Below, piece after piece: positions 1 to 13,700 of a stretch of DNA of 64,000 nt. The notes under the pieces are model-generated. The model ran no database searches. It was not told the DNA's origin and worked only from the letters and a program-made list of their open reading frames with translations. Location of the stretch: the NCBI GenBank assembly GCA_013397795.1, contig VZTJ01003247.1, positions 254,972 through 318,971 on the forward strand, written 5' to 3'. Made by a program: the position numbers and the translations under genes. This DNA is from Orthonyx spaldingii (taxonomy: Eukaryota; Chordata; Aves; Passeriformes; Orthonychidae). The number at the start of each line of letters is the position of its first letter. The stretch's first letter is position 1.

Positions 1-489
1 AACACGTGTTATAAATGACATTATTGACTTGCCAACCTGTAATTAAATCCTACTGTTGTGATTGTTTTAATTGTGCTGCTGTATACACAAAATCCTCTGC
101 TGCTTTTTCAGAAAACCAAGAATAAACACAAACAGAAAACTGAAAAACTCAAAACTAGAGGAAAGAAATGCTATACAAACTTGAAAAAAGGGGTAGGGTG
201 GATTTTTCCCCTTGAAAAGGAAAAGCCTCTGCAGTGAAGGCTGGTTATCAAATGAACATATTTCAGCATCAGGCAAGGGAAGGCAAGGCAGCAAGTGCTG
301 GAGGCTCCAGAAGCATTCCTTGATCTATGACAGGCACCTCTCCAACATGGCTCTCCTGCACCATCCCACCCAGCACAGATCCACACGGGCAGTGAAAAAT
401 GCCTCACCAGCACCTGCCTGGAAGCAATGGTCACCCTGCTTCCCAAATCAGGGACATGATGCCACAGACCTTGAAATTAGTGCTCCAAG
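1..489. other. Intron sequence, nothing recognised
   Basis: No exon, RNA gene or repeat family was recognised here. Short open frames on both strands lack splice or homology support. Confidence 0.6.
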
Positions 490-665
490 TGTTGTGGTTT
501 GACACTGGCCAAATGCCAGGCACCCACAAAAGCCACTCACTCACCCTCCCCTGCCACAGCTGGGCAGAGGAGAAAAAAATTAATGAGAGGGTCATGAGTT
601 GAGATAAGGACTGGGAGAAAACACTCCAAGGGCAAAACAGGATCAGCTTAGAGCTACAAAGTGAA

Positions 666-671
666 TTTATT
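666..671 (-). terminator. AATAAA polyadenylation signal of the 490-1519 LTR, in ERBB4 sense
   Basis: Plus-strand TTTATT reads AATAAA on the minus strand, in the context GAGTAATAAATTCAC. It sits in the 3' part of the LTR, where the R region is expected. It lies in the direction of ERBB4 transcription, so it could in principle cause premature polyadenylation. Confidence 0.6.
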
Positions 672-850
672 ACTCACACAGTCAGAGGAGGATAATGAGA
701 AGTAAAATAAGCCCTTAAGACACCTCTCCCCCACAGCCCCTCCCTCCTTCCCACCGACAGAGCAGGGAGACAGGGAGTGGGGGTTTGGTCACTTCATCAC
801 CCGAGGTTTTCTTCCCCTGCTCAGGGAGAGGAGTCCTTCCCCTGTGAGAC

Positions 851-1037
851 CGTGGGGTCCCTCCCACGGGAGACAGTTCTCCGTGAACTTCTCCAGCGTG
901 GCTCCAATCTCACAAGCAGCAGTTCTCCCAACACCGCTGCAGCGTGAGTCCCTCCCACGGGCACACAGTCCTCCCAAAACTGCTGTGGTGTGGGTCACTT
1001 GTCCACGGGGTGCAGTCCTCCAAGGACAGGCTGCTCC
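851..1037. repeat. GC-rich degenerate tandem repeats inside the 490-1519 LTR
   Basis: Four units of roughly 46-50 bp begin near 851, 895, 941 and 986. Each carries a version of GCGTGGGTCCCTCCCACGGG followed by a CAGTYCTCC stretch and CTGCTCCAGC. The units are clearly diverged from one another. Similar but less regular units continue to about 1200. Confidence 0.75.
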
Positions 1038-1519
1038 AGCCTGGGAGCAGGGCCCCCTCTCTCCCCCGGGTCTCCACTGGATCAAAGCCTCCTCCAGGCA
1101 TCCACCCGCTCCGGCGTGGGCACCTCCCCCAGGGGCTGCGGGTGGATGTCTGCATCCCCCGTGGGCCCCGTGGGCTGCAGGGGCACGGCTGCTTCACCAC
1201 GGCCTGCAGAGGAACCTCGGCTCCGGTGCCTGGAGCACCTCCTCCCCTCCTTCTCCACTGACCTTGGTGTCTCCACGTTGTTTCCCTCACATGTTCTCAC
1301 CTCCTCCTCTTCTCTGACTCCAGGAAAAAAAGTCTGTGTGCACTTTGTTTTGATTTTCTTCTTAAATGTGTCATCACAGAGGCGCTACCAACCTCTCTAA
1401 CTGGCCCAGCCTTGGCCAGCAGCACGTCCACCTTCAGAGCCATCAGAGATTTGCTCTGCGAGACATGATGGAAGCTTCCAGCAGCTTCTCACAGAAGCTC
1501 TGTGGTCCCCCCGCTACCA

Positions 1520-4500
1520 AAACCCAGACTGTTCAAAACCAACACACCAAGGATGAAAAAAATAATAATGAAAAAAAAGAAGTAATTGTGTTCTACACAA
1601 ATAAACTATTTTAGATGGCAGTTGCAGCGCAAAGAAACACTCAAGGCAGCAAACTATAACTAATGGCTGATCTGCCTCACTACCTCCCAGTTTCATTGTT
1701 CAGCAGCTCCCTGAGTATGTTGCTTCCTTTAACCTGCTGTTGACAAATAACATGTTTCATACTCAGGATTAAACACTGAGAAAAATCCACAGCTCTTGGA
1801 ATGGGTTGGGTTTTTCTCAAACTATTCTGACCCTTCCAAATGAAAACCGCCCACCTCACCTTCCCACCTGCTTAGCACAACATGCTGTGTTTAACCTCTG
1901 TCCATGCTGGGGTGGGTTCTGCTCTGAACCCAATATTTTGGGCTGTGCAAGTAAACTTGGGAAGTCAGAGACTCTCAGGAGCACAGACTGTGTCCAACAG
2001 CAATGCAGAGACCTACAGCATCTATGGAAACCCCACAGCACAGGATGTACCACAAAAAGTGACCAAATGACAGACTGCAGGAAGCAACAGTTCAATGCCA
2101 GCAAGGCAAAGGGACATAGCACCCAGATGTGTGGGAGCCACAATTCCCACATCATTATTTGGAAATGTTTGTCAGTTGGGATGTACTGGAAAAGGACGGT
2201 GTAATTTAGAGGCCTGCTTCAGACCTCTCAGCAGGGATGAAGCCTCTTGGGGAAATACTATACTTTGTTCCTCTAAAGAAATACAGCACTGATAACTTCA
2301 CCACCAAAGTAAGCAAACACTTGGCAAAGCAGGAATTTCACCAATCTAAAATTTTCAGCTGCAAACATTTTCTTCTAATAGTTATACCCAGATGGTAGAG
2401 TTAGCATTGCACCATCCACACCAAAATGGCCCATTTTTCTTACAAGGAATACGTGCAATAAGAGCCTGATGCTTCCCTGTGCTCACATGGCCTGAGGCAC
2501 CTCTTTGAACGCAGAGCCAGCAGCTTGATTTTCTGATAGACACTATGGCCTTGTGAGGTTGGCCAGTCTTTCATTTTGTGTTTCTTAACCTTCTGTATGA
2601 CACAAATATCTACTCTGGAGAAGAAGCCACCACGTGAAAAAACATTAGGTGGGTTTATGCTGCCCTGAGTGCTGCAGCCTGGACTGATGCTTGCAGATGA
2701 CAGGAGTGCCTCGAGGCTTACAGCACAATCCCTTTGGAGAAGCCTGGTGTCCAGCTCCACGTGTCCCTCCCCACACCTCCCAAAACCTGCAGCTTGTCTT
2801 TTCACAGACATCCAAAGATGAGCCCATTTTGAGGAGCAGCAGGTCTGGCCAACCCCCCTCACCATCTCAGTTAGAATGGCTGCTCTGCGGGAGATCAGAA
2901 GTGCCGCTCTGGAATCCACGACACACTCCCTTCTCCAGCCCTGATTAAAGCATTTCTGTTCTCTACAGGTGCCTGTGGGAAGAGCTGCTGTGCTGGAGCG
3001 CTGCCTCCCACCAGCCAGCCCAGCAGGAGAGCAGGAAACATCACAGAGGTGCTCACCACAGGAGCCCCTGGCTCACTGCAGAAGGCCAACACATCAAAAA
3101 AAACGTAACATCTTTTTAGCAAATGTACATTCTTCTACTCGAGATGGAACGTGAGGCCTAATATTCTTATAAGCAAACTATGGAAAGATGGTCTTGGGAA
3201 AACTTCAGGGGTGGGTTGGAAGCTGGTTGAGTAGCTGTGTGCAGGGAACAGCTTCTGATGTCTTGAGGTCAAAATGGAGCCCTACCAGGAGCCTTACTCT
3301 GATTCCCTAGAACTGCAGCCTGAGGGACAGACAAGAACATATGTATATTTTCAGACAGTGTCAAGGTGTAGAACCCCCTCAAACATACAGGGGAATCAAA
3401 TTAGAATTCAAATGGTCCTGATATATAAAAAAAATAGTCTGAAAAAATTCACAGGGAGAAGTGCCAAGGACTATCATTAAACAGAAATAATCCACTGTAC
3501 AAACAGTGAATGAGAAAGAGGAGAGAGAGGGTTCTTCAGGAAGGAATTTTGATCCTCAGCCCTAAGATATTATCACGAGCTGTGGTATCTCATCACAAGC
3601 AGAGGTGAACACCACTCTGCAGTGTGCAGAGAGTCATGGAGGCTGCAGTGCCTGAGATAATCCTTTCACACTGCTCAGCCCTGGTGAGTCGGCAGCTGAG
3701 TTTGAGCACTGCACTTCAAAACAAGGGGAACCCGTGGAGAAAACCCAGAGAGAAAAAATCAGAGGTCAGCAGGGACCTACAAGGGCAGGTAGAAATGGGG
3801 TTGCTTGGTCTAAGGAAAAGAGGATGGATAAGGAAGGTGATAGAAGTCATTCCTGCACAGAGGGAGTGAATAATCTCCTTCCTTGACCACGGTGAGCAGA
3901 CACGGAGTAATGAGCTGCAGCAGAAGGAGTAAGGGGACCTTAATCAGAGCCATGGTTTCAAAAGAATTCTTATTTATGTCATTGGGCCAAGACTTTTCAG
4001 AAGAAATAAATGGTACCAGAAGGGGATATATCGACATACTGAGAAGGGGTCTAATTTCTAGTGGGGAAAATAGCCACTGCTCTTGAAAACACAAGCTACT
4101 TTGAGGAATATCAACTCTAATCTCCAAAAGTTGAAGTACCTGATGAAAACAGAAGCCCAAAGTAGGTCACTGTGTTAAGCCATTTGAAAAGACATTTTCT
4201 GTTTCATGACAGCGGCGGTTCGCTGAATGTTTCTGAAGAGAATAACTGTTATTTATAAGCTTAAACAAGACAGGAAATATCCTACAACCTGGCTGCTGTT
4301 CTGAATGATGAACAGCTGATATTCCAGGTCTAATAATTTGAAAATCACACCTTGGCAACCGTGCCTTTAAACAAGCAACCTCAGGGTAAGTGGGGCTACA
4401 GCCTGCAGTATACAGCAATATCACATTATGATTGAGAGAGAGTAATTAAAGCAAATCATACAGGATTTTTTACCTACAAGTATTTGCTTTTCAACAGTTT

Positions 4501-7500
4501 GCAATGAACCCTTTTAGGGGATCAAGGCTATACCCTCAAAAAATGTGGGCTGAGCTCCAAGACTTCCTCTGCCTGTAGCAGGGTTTTATCCTTCCTGCAA
4601 ACTGAATTACATTTAGGACCAAAATATACTACTTGTGGAGCTCTTACAAGCCCATTTTGCATTAAGGCAAGCCATCATAGTAGCTAAAGGAACTTGAACA
4701 TAAGATGTCTGATTAATCATATCCATATGAAGCAGCAAAAGCTTTAAAAGAGCAACAGTTTCCTATAAAACAGTGACTGAGGCTCTTAAAATATTCTGAT
4801 TCCTGGACGTTTATTATTTTCCAGTAATTAAATGCTCTTCCTTCTTTTCACCCTAACTGTATTATAACTTGTGACATAAAAAGACATAAAAAGGGCAAAT
4901 GCTGTGCTGCCTGGCACAGCTGAGGACTAGGAAAGTTGGAGAAAGGTTGTTTTGCAAAGCTGACATTTTGAAAAATTCAGACTGCATTTGAGGGTAGGCA
5001 TCAAATCTGCAGAGAACTGATAGTCACCGCTACCTCCTCCCTTCCTAGAGAGGCTGTGGCTCCCATCCCTTTTCCTACAGAGCTTCTCCTCTGGCCTGCT
5101 TCATTTCCTCCTTTCCTGCTGAACAAGATAAGCCCAGGGAGCAACAACATCCATTAATAGGGTTAGCAAGGCCAAGCTTAACTCTTCGGTGTAAAAGGCC
5201 CCCAAACTCCCATGAATGGTTCAAAAATTTGAAGGGTTTAGCTTTGTTCTTTTTTGTCTTTTCATTGAAGATAGATTCTGTTTCTTGCCTAGTTTTTGAG
5301 CCTTTGAGATATATGTTGTTCTGCTCCTTCTGTACCACAAAGCCTTCTCCTTCTTTTAATCCAAAAGCTGAGCATCATCACTTGAGCCCCACAACTGCTG
5401 CCTGGGCTTCACTGACCAGCTCCCCATTTTATACTTGTGTAAAATCACAGGGCCCAGGCAACAAGTAAGGGGGGGCTGCTTTCACAAGCATTTTGAGACC
5501 TCACTCCACAGTTCTCTTACAGCAAACTTGGACTGGAATATATATCACAGTGTTTTAAAACTCCATTATTTGGGCACCCTTCCCATGCTGTTCGCCTGAC
5601 CTCCAAGTTTCCACATGATATTAATAAAGTGCATTCACCGACTTTAATGATCTGTGACCCCAAATTATACATCAGGTTTACTTCTTGGTTTAACACAAAC
5701 ATCTAATTCTATTTAGAAAAAGTTTAACATTAGAACATTAGCCTAGGCAAATCTTGGCTTTCAGTAAGATGTCACAGTGCCCACTGTGCATTCTGAACCT
5801 GTTAATGATTATTTCGCACAGCACTAATATCTACAGTAGGATCAGCACATTATTTTGAATGGAAAAACAGTTATTTTGACCACTAGATGTTGTAAATTGC
5901 TTATGGCCAGCAGACTGATGCTGGGGGAATCGGTCATTTCAAAAGCAAACCTATCTGACCCCTCAGAATTAGGCCATTAGCTGGGTTTGTTTGCTTCATG
6001 CCACTGCCACAGAGTGAAGTCGAGGAGCACCTCTGGCCCTTAGGAAGGGGATCCTTAAGCTGGCTTTGTTCTGAGCACGATAGGGACAACTTGGTTCACT
6101 CATTCTGACTGCCCAGTGTGGAGAAATACCCTCAGTTATCTCCCATTCCCTCCATTTCCTTCCCATCACAGCAGAGCACAAAAAGCTTGCTACAAAATTA
6201 TTGCCAAAGGACCTGGGTGATTTTCTTTTGTGACTCCCACTAGCAGTGAAGGGATGGCAGGATTCATGTAATTTTTTTCTGGGCAAAAATAACTATGATC
6301 CTGTATTATTTCATCCTTTAACTCCTATGAATTACACGAGTTCATTTCAATACATGGGGCTTAAGGATCTTACTCTTCTAACAAAAAAAAAAATAATAAG
6401 ATGCTAAGCTCCATTTCCATAAGCATTATAATCATAAGCAAAGCAATGACAGACACAAGCAAATCCAACTAGGAATTATTAGAGCCTAGCAGGAAGACTG
6501 TGGCTATTCTCAATTGCATTCCCAATGAGTTGTGGAGCTTTGACTTCATACTGCCCCATCTTTGCAAGCTGGTCAGTAAAAACGAGACAGCTTCACCCCT
6601 CTGTCGGAAGGAGGATGTATAATGGGGAGAAAAAAAAGTAATGAAAGAAGCTGCCACTTTTTTCTATCTTTTTTTTTTCTTCTTTTAAAAACTTTGTCCC
6701 ATTTGGCCATAGGAAAGACTCATGCAGGTGGCTAGAAGGGTTTATCCAGGTGCTACCACTGCACCTGGAATGGATGGAATGGCATTTTTCCCACTCAGCT
6801 GCTGTCCTTTACATGTGATGGCCAAAGTTTTCAGAGCTGATTGCTTCCATCCATCAACAACCTCAAAAAAGAAGACCATAAATGCACCCAGAGTGCTGCT
6901 GGAACTGGATCCTCCTGCACATCCAAATGGGTATGAAGAGGGTCGAGATGGCAGAAATGTGATTAGAAGGTGGCAGCTCTTAGGCCATCACAGCTCTGGG
7001 TGAGACTGGCACAACAGCCAGGCCTTTTTACTCCTTGCCATTTGATGCAGGGTTTGCTGTGAGGAGTTTTAAAGGCATCCAGCACTCTCAGCTGTATATA
7101 GAAAAAAATGCATTTTATCAAACCAAAGTGAATCTGGTTAGACATAACCACGCCTGAAACACATTCAAAGCACACACAGAAAGCCATTTTAAATTCCTGC
7201 ATTTGGATTGGAAAGTTCACCAAAACCAAGAGTGCCACATGATTAGAGAATTTCAGATTCCAGTTACAACCAAAGGAGGCTGTTCTTTTTTCAGGGTATG
7301 TCTCTTTCTGCTGCCAGAAAATGACAAACAAGCCTAAACAACATGCCTGGAAATCTAAAATTTGGCCAAAAGCAAGTGTATATGGAATGACTACTTCAGA
7401 TATCTCCACTATGCACTATGTAGTCCAAACTTCAACCCTAAACACCTCAAAGGACTTTTAAGGAAAAAGAAAGTGGTGGAACAGACATGAACCTGCAACT

Positions 7501-9767
7501 CTGGTTACCGGTTCTGCCCAACGTGAACCACGCAGAAGACTCAAAATGCTTCACTTCAGGTTGGTTTTAAACCAAACCAGAGGTTTCGCCAAGGTATCAG
7601 GTTTTCCCTTGAAATGTTTCACTGCTCTCTAGGTCTAATGCAGATTTTTACCCCTGCCCTCATGCCTAAGGGATTTCTTTGTCCTGAACAAAACCACTTG
7701 GGACTTTATGATGTTCTCAGGGGATCTACCCACCTCCAATTGATTTGGAAAGTCTGGCATTTAGAAATATCTGCATATATCATCCACCTACTCCAGACTT
7801 GGAGAAAAAGCCTCCCCCAGCCCCATGTTGTGTGTCTAATCAAAAGCACTAGACAGAAGACATTAAAAAGTTCTTTCCCTAGGCATTTTTTTCCAATGCT
7901 CTTTTTGTTGCAACTCTTTAGTTCTGTCCTCACTTTCAATGTTTTGTGAAGCTTTGACTGGCACAGAAATTACACTAAGCATATTTTAAAGTGGTGCTAC
8001 TGATAAAATATGAAACCTACAGTTTTGGAACACTACAACTAATATTGCTTGTATTATTTCAGAGCAACAAAACTACGACACTTTATTTTGTTAACACATT
8101 TCAGCTGCAACAGATGTGGTGATCTCTTGCTCTCACAGATCAAAAAACACCTGTCAAAAGCCGTTCCCCATCAGCACTGCTGAGTTTACCTTTTGCTTAT
8201 CATGTGCCCTGATCAGGCTGCTTAAGATTTGCTTTGAGGCTTTGTTGATCTAGGAGCAGATTTCGAGAGGCAGCCAGCATTTGCAAAAACACACCATAGA
8301 TTTGGGAGAGCCCACTAAAGCCTGAAAGTCCTCCCTGGATCTCACAGTGCTCGGTAGGATTTTATCTGTCCTTGGGAGATGATGACTTTGTTCCTGTGTG
8401 CAGCCAAACTGAAGCAGCTTATTTGCTTCTTTTATTACATGCACATTCAATGGCCATTTGAACCTAATAATTAGCAGTGTTTTGCACAAGCAGACGATGA
8501 GTTCCTGCTCAGTACCAGAGCTTCACAGCTCCCCACAGCTCTGTGTGTATGTATAAAGCAAAGCCACTTTGTACTCTGCCTGCCTAACGACACAGCCTGA
8601 CCCTAAAAGACTTTAATCACTTCCACTGGGTAAACCTGTCACTTACTCTCTGTGCTGAAGGTGCTTGCTGAAACTCTACCTCCTGTTGAAACCCCTTTTT
8701 AAAAAGCAGTTGTTGTCTCCATGCCTCCTGCAGGAACCTTACTTTTAGGGGTTAAAGGCTCCAGCACACTGCCCACACTTCCTGCCACTAAGAGAGAAGA
8801 GAAATTAGTAACTCTTATGAACTGAGTGTACTGCTCACTCTTTCCACCTCATCAGAAAATCAGAGAGAAAAAAAGAAAAGCCTCATCCTCCCCCATAATC
8901 ATTTCAGATGAGTTCTTATTTCAATTACAGCACTGCTTTGTTCCAGCTCTTGCTAATACCCTGCAGTTTGTTCACCTGTAGAAGCAATTGTCTCTTACAG
9001 CTCTTCTCCCTTGTCCCTCTTACCCTGGGCTATTTGGGCTTGCTAGAATAGAAAGGAATAATATAGCTTTCCCACCAAATTTAAGCAAGAATATTCAGAT
9101 GCTTTAGCAGCTGCCTTGGCTTCTTAAGAACTTAGTAATCCTTTAATCTCCAGACGCTTTTTTTCCCCCATAAAAGATTCATAAGCAAAACAAATGCAAT
9201 ATGGATCAAAAATTCAATCAGAATGCTTAAAATGCAATTACATTCATCAGGGTGTTCTGTTAGGTTGGGTATTAAATCTGGGGTTTATTCAATATCCTCC
9301 TTTTATTATAAAGCAGTATTTTTCTACTCTGTAAATCATCTGATCCCTAGGCTAAAGTCCTCTTTGCCCAAAACACACACAGAACGTGGTGGGAGATAGC
9401 TGGTTAGAAATTCCTGCACAAGACCGCTCCCTGTGGAGGTATAAGGAAGGACAAATAAGATGGGGAGCAAAGACATTTCTACTGGAGCAGGGAGGCTAAT
9501 TTCAGAACTGAAGATTCTGCAGTTATGGCTTTAATAAGTAGTTGTCAAACGAGTTCCTTCTTGAATTCCATTTCCAAAGCAAATCCATGTGTCTGCCTGC
9601 ACCTCTCTCTGAGCATTTCCCCCCATCTTGCAGTTTTAAAGGAGTTCTGAAATTTAATCACATTGTTTTGCACCAGAGCTCTCTGGAAATTTTGGAACCC
9701 AATGGATGTTTCTTGGCGGAATGCCAACCTGTTTAAACTAGAACTTCTTGAGAAAATGCAACTTTTT
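1520..9767. other. Intron sequence without recognised genes or large repeats
   Basis: About 8.2 kb of apparently unique AT-rich intron. Small A-rich or T-rich runs occur, for example 1553-1580 next to the LTR and 6669-6678. I saw no CR1 or LTR signature and no exon with splice sites. Confidence 0.55.
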
Positions 9768-9802
9768 GGGGGGGTAAGGGGCAGTAACACATCTCATTCA
9801 CA

Positions 9803-9812
9803 CCCCCCCCCC
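9803..9812. repeat. C homopolymer (10 C)
   Basis: Ten consecutive C followed by a pyrimidine-rich stretch to about 9835. A G7 tract lies 30 bp upstream at 9768-9774, so the two could pair. Confidence 0.8.
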
Positions 9813-10726
9813 ACTCCTCCCATTCCTCCTGTTTTCAGGACTGGCTTAGAAAGCATCAAGCACAGCATGAGTGGAGTTCCCCTACATGAAGAAGTCCATG
9901 ATGATTTGGGTTGCTCCGTGGTCCTGAGGCAATAACTTGCCACACCTTCACAGCTCCATACACTGCCCTCCCCACCATTTCTTTAGAAATTAAGCTGTGA
10001 CACTGTGAGATGCTTTAAATTTGCTGTCTTTTATGACAATTGGGCACAACTCTGTACTGCTACAGGCAGCAGTGTACAGTCAGTGGCATTTTGCCAGCTG
10101 ACACTCAGCTGAGTTTGACTGACAGCTGTCACAATGCAGTGTCTGCAATACTGGAGCTTGGCAGCATGGAAGGGAGTGGGATCTGTGTAAAGCAGCTGTG
10201 TCTGAGCACCAAACTGCTTCCATTCCAGCAGAGTTCCCCTCTCCAGTTTGCAGGCACAGACTATCAGCATCCTTGAAGGCTCTCTGTGTCCTTTCAAGGG
10301 TCTTCACAACCTGCAGAGTCAGATTTCCTCAGAGACCCACTCATCCAGCTGAGACAACTGCACTTCTCTTCCTGGGCTGTCTACTGCAATACACTACCAA
10401 CTGAGAATACTGGAAGGGAGATTTCTGAAGATTTTAGACCTTTCCCAAAAATACATATTAGCGGGGTTAAAGCCAACTGGAAGATTAATTTTAAAATAAT
10501 TCTTTTTGAAATAATGATGCCAAGTGTTAACTTGAGAGTATTGGCATTTCCATTCCATCTACTAGAACAACTTATTTGAAAATAAAGGTGATTTTGAGTG
10601 ACGTTCATTTTCCTAATTCAAAATATTTGTTGGCAATGATTCAATTCCCTCAATTAAATGAAAGAAATCCATCAGAATCAGCCCCAAACTACATAACATT
10701 TTGACTTTATGATACTGACAATTTTT

Positions 10727-10741
10727 GGGGGGGGGGGGGGG
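10727..10741. repeat. G homopolymer (15 G)
   Basis: Fifteen consecutive G directly after a T run. The length may be uncertain because such tracts are hard to sequence. Confidence 0.85.
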
Positions 10742-13700
10742 AGGCACGCTGTTCCCAGGCACATTTCTCTCCTGGCTGCAGGGAAAGGACATAAAGGAGC
10801 CAGCCCTGCCCAGAGCTGCCCTGAAGCCCTGTGAGATCTGGGCTTTCTTGTCAGCTCTTCTGATGAGAAGGATGAGTGCATTTTGCACAAGGGAATTGTG
10901 ACTATCATTTCCAAATAAGCAATAAACTATAAAAAGGTGTCAACGTAGCCAGATGGAATAATTGGTACATTGCTTCCAGTTAAAGAAACTACTGCTGTTC
11001 TGTAATTCTCTTCTGTTTTGCTTTTCCTTTTGTTTGTTCTAGAAGATGCAAAGACACTGAATCAGAAACAGAACTTAAGTCTCCAAGCAAATAGCTCTAC
11101 AAGGAGTATAATAAAACCACTTTTCTCTTTTCATAGCTGAAATCATACATGGAGAAGACAGAGGATGTTTGCTATCTGACATAGATATATTAGTGATCAG
11201 CAGCAGTGCAAGCAAAATGCAGGAAAAAATTTGTACTAAAAATAAAACATATATCTTCTTGCATGTTTATAAACATAAAACATAACATGTAAAATCTGCT
11301 AAATATAGAAAGAGTTCTTTGATAAACCGGTTCCAAATAGCTAAAACCAATAGCTCAGAGCCTGACCTCCTTCCCCATGATGAAAATTTTAGCTTTTTTT
11401 TTTTTCAGCCACTAGGTTATTACTGTCACAGGTGGGAAGGGCTATTCCTGGTTTATAGACACAGAAAAGTACTTCTTACTTCTAAAAATTCCATAGCAAA
11501 AATGGTGAAAAAAAAAATAAAATTAAAATATCCCATGAATTTAACTGAAGAAGGTTATAGACTTTTGAAAACCATATGTAAAGTAGTCTGTCAGAGACAT
11601 GAAAATCACATTAGGGCTTTTCGATTCGATTGGTGGATCACTTGTATAGCACAAATGATTTCAAATCTTTATTCAATTTTTCAGGGAGATAATGGTTAGC
11701 TTAACTCCCTGCCAGCCAAAATCACTAAATGAGAAGCAGGAGAGTAGCAGTCAAGTCAGACAAGTTGTTCTGGCCACAAAGTCCAGGTGGGGAAGGTGGT
11801 TCTGCCATGCCCTCAGAAGCTGGTCTCCAACAGCCCCCGTTCCCTGGCAGAGATGTTTACACGACTCAGAGGTATTAGACAGACAAAATGGGTCATGCAA
11901 AACAGCCTCGGTGTTAACAACAGTCGTACTTGTTAGGTTCAGTAAGCAGATGAAGAATGAAATCAGATGCTCCTGGGAAAACCAACTTGCTTAGATTTCA
12001 CCTTCTGTGGCATCCAATTTACAAAAGCTTCCTTTATACTATGCTTCATTTTCACATTCCTTGCTTTCTCCTGCCTGAATCCTTCTCTTCATTTCCTTCA
12101 GGGTCATTGCTGAATTCCAATTAAATCATAAAGACAAGTGAGAACAAAAAGAAGAGCAACACAACCAAAGCAGACCTGAGCAGGTGACAATTGCACACTG
12201 CTGCTCCCATAGAAGGTAGTTTAAAAGTATCATGTCAAACAAGTGAACTAATTACAACATGTCTTCAGTGAACCCTGGACAGGATTTCATGGCAGAAAAA
12301 CTGTGTCTAACATAAATCTAAAGACCGGAAGAATAGCTTGTACCCAAAACACTGCTCCTGCAGCTACATCTGGAAAACAACCCAGCTTCAGTCAAAGGGG
12401 CACTGTGAGAGGTTAAACTCAAGCAAATGAAAAAGATTGTCACAAAGCATGAGCAATAAAAGAGCACAGAAATAGTCAACACAGTTCAGACTAGGTTTCC
12501 TTCTATGTCCTTCCCTCTTCTGTTGTTACACAATGTTGGAAAGAAGTGCTTGATTTTAAGGGAAATGGATTTCTGCCAATGAGGAGTTGCAGCAGAATCA
12601 TGCTCAGAAGAGCTCTATAGAGGTGAAAGCACCAACATTACTCACGCCTGCTGCACTTCTGACTGCAGCAGGGAGTTCCACAGACCAGCCAGCAGTCTGC
12701 AAATGTATTTATTACTCGTTGTTTCATGCTTGTAGTGTTAGTCTTTCTCATCCGTGTGATCAAAACCTGAGAGGAGGGGAGTTACGGTGAGCATTAGTCT
12801 GTCCGCTCACATGTGCCATCACTACATCGACCAACCAACCCAGTACCCACTGGAAATCTCCCTCAGCACCTTTTTCTTGGGTCTGCTCAGTTTATAGTAC
12901 AAAAGGGAATAAAATACAGATCTTAAGTCTCTGTGCCAAGGTTTGTGTTGCGTGCCTGGGACAATACACCATTTCAGGGATGAGTGAGCATTTTGGGATG
13001 GTACGACTGTTGCACAGCACCATGAACAGCTTGTTACAGGAGGGGCAGTACTGTCTGAACTATTTCAATAGTTCTTCCTTGTACGCATCTCTATATACTT
13101 CTTAAAATAGCTTGAGGATAAAAAAAAAAGCAGATGTCTTCAGTGAATTGTTGATCCTTTGATAACAAAGCAAGCAATTTCTGGAACAGCCTCAGGGAAA
13201 TTCACATTGGTTTTTAAGCAATAAAGCAAATTAGCACCATAGCTTGAAAGGTTAAAAGACAGAATAATCCCATGTAATAGTAGGGGAAGAAGATGAAATG
13301 ATTAAAAAAATCAATTTGTTGCTGTCTTATGATGTTGTTTATTATCAATGATAGCATAAAATCACCTCCTCTGCATTCCATAAGGAATTCCTGCACACAG
13401 AGTATGCATGACTGCCTCTGCTCTGGGCAGGTGGTACAGAGGATGGACGAGGCAGGTGAAATAAAGCCAAGAAGGCACAAAGAGCAGTGGGACAGAGTGG
13501 CTGTGGGAACACCACAGCCAGAGCCACAGCCTTTGGATGCACCACAGCCTTTGGATGCATGACGCAAGGCCTTAACCCGTGATCCACGGGGCCTCTCAAA
13601 GACACCAAGCAAAACATAGCTGAACCCCCTCCCCCAAATTCCCATCTCAGGCATCTGCAGAGAGCAGTGACGTGCAGACCAAAGGCTTTTGCTCTGTCAC

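Larger units (their letters stand above)
490..1519 (-). mobile_element. Long solo LTR of an avian endogenous retrovirus (ERV-type), sense to ERBB4
   Basis: On the minus strand the element begins TGGTAGCGGGGGGACC near 1519 and ends ...GTCAAACCACAACA at 490, giving TG...CA termini about 1,030 bp apart. I recognise its overall arrangement from bird genomes: a 5' part with CTTCTGTGAGAAGCTGCTGG, a GC-rich core of degenerate ~46-50-bp tandem units, and a 3' part with an AATAAA signal (plus 666-671). No clear target-site duplication is visible, so the exact ends are uncertain. No gag, pol or env sequence is attached, which suggests a solo LTR. Open frames of over 100 codons within it on both strands come from the GC-rich tandem core and I do not regard them as genes. 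The family name and class (ERVL-like or ERVK-like) are not settled from sequence alone. Confidence 0.8.
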
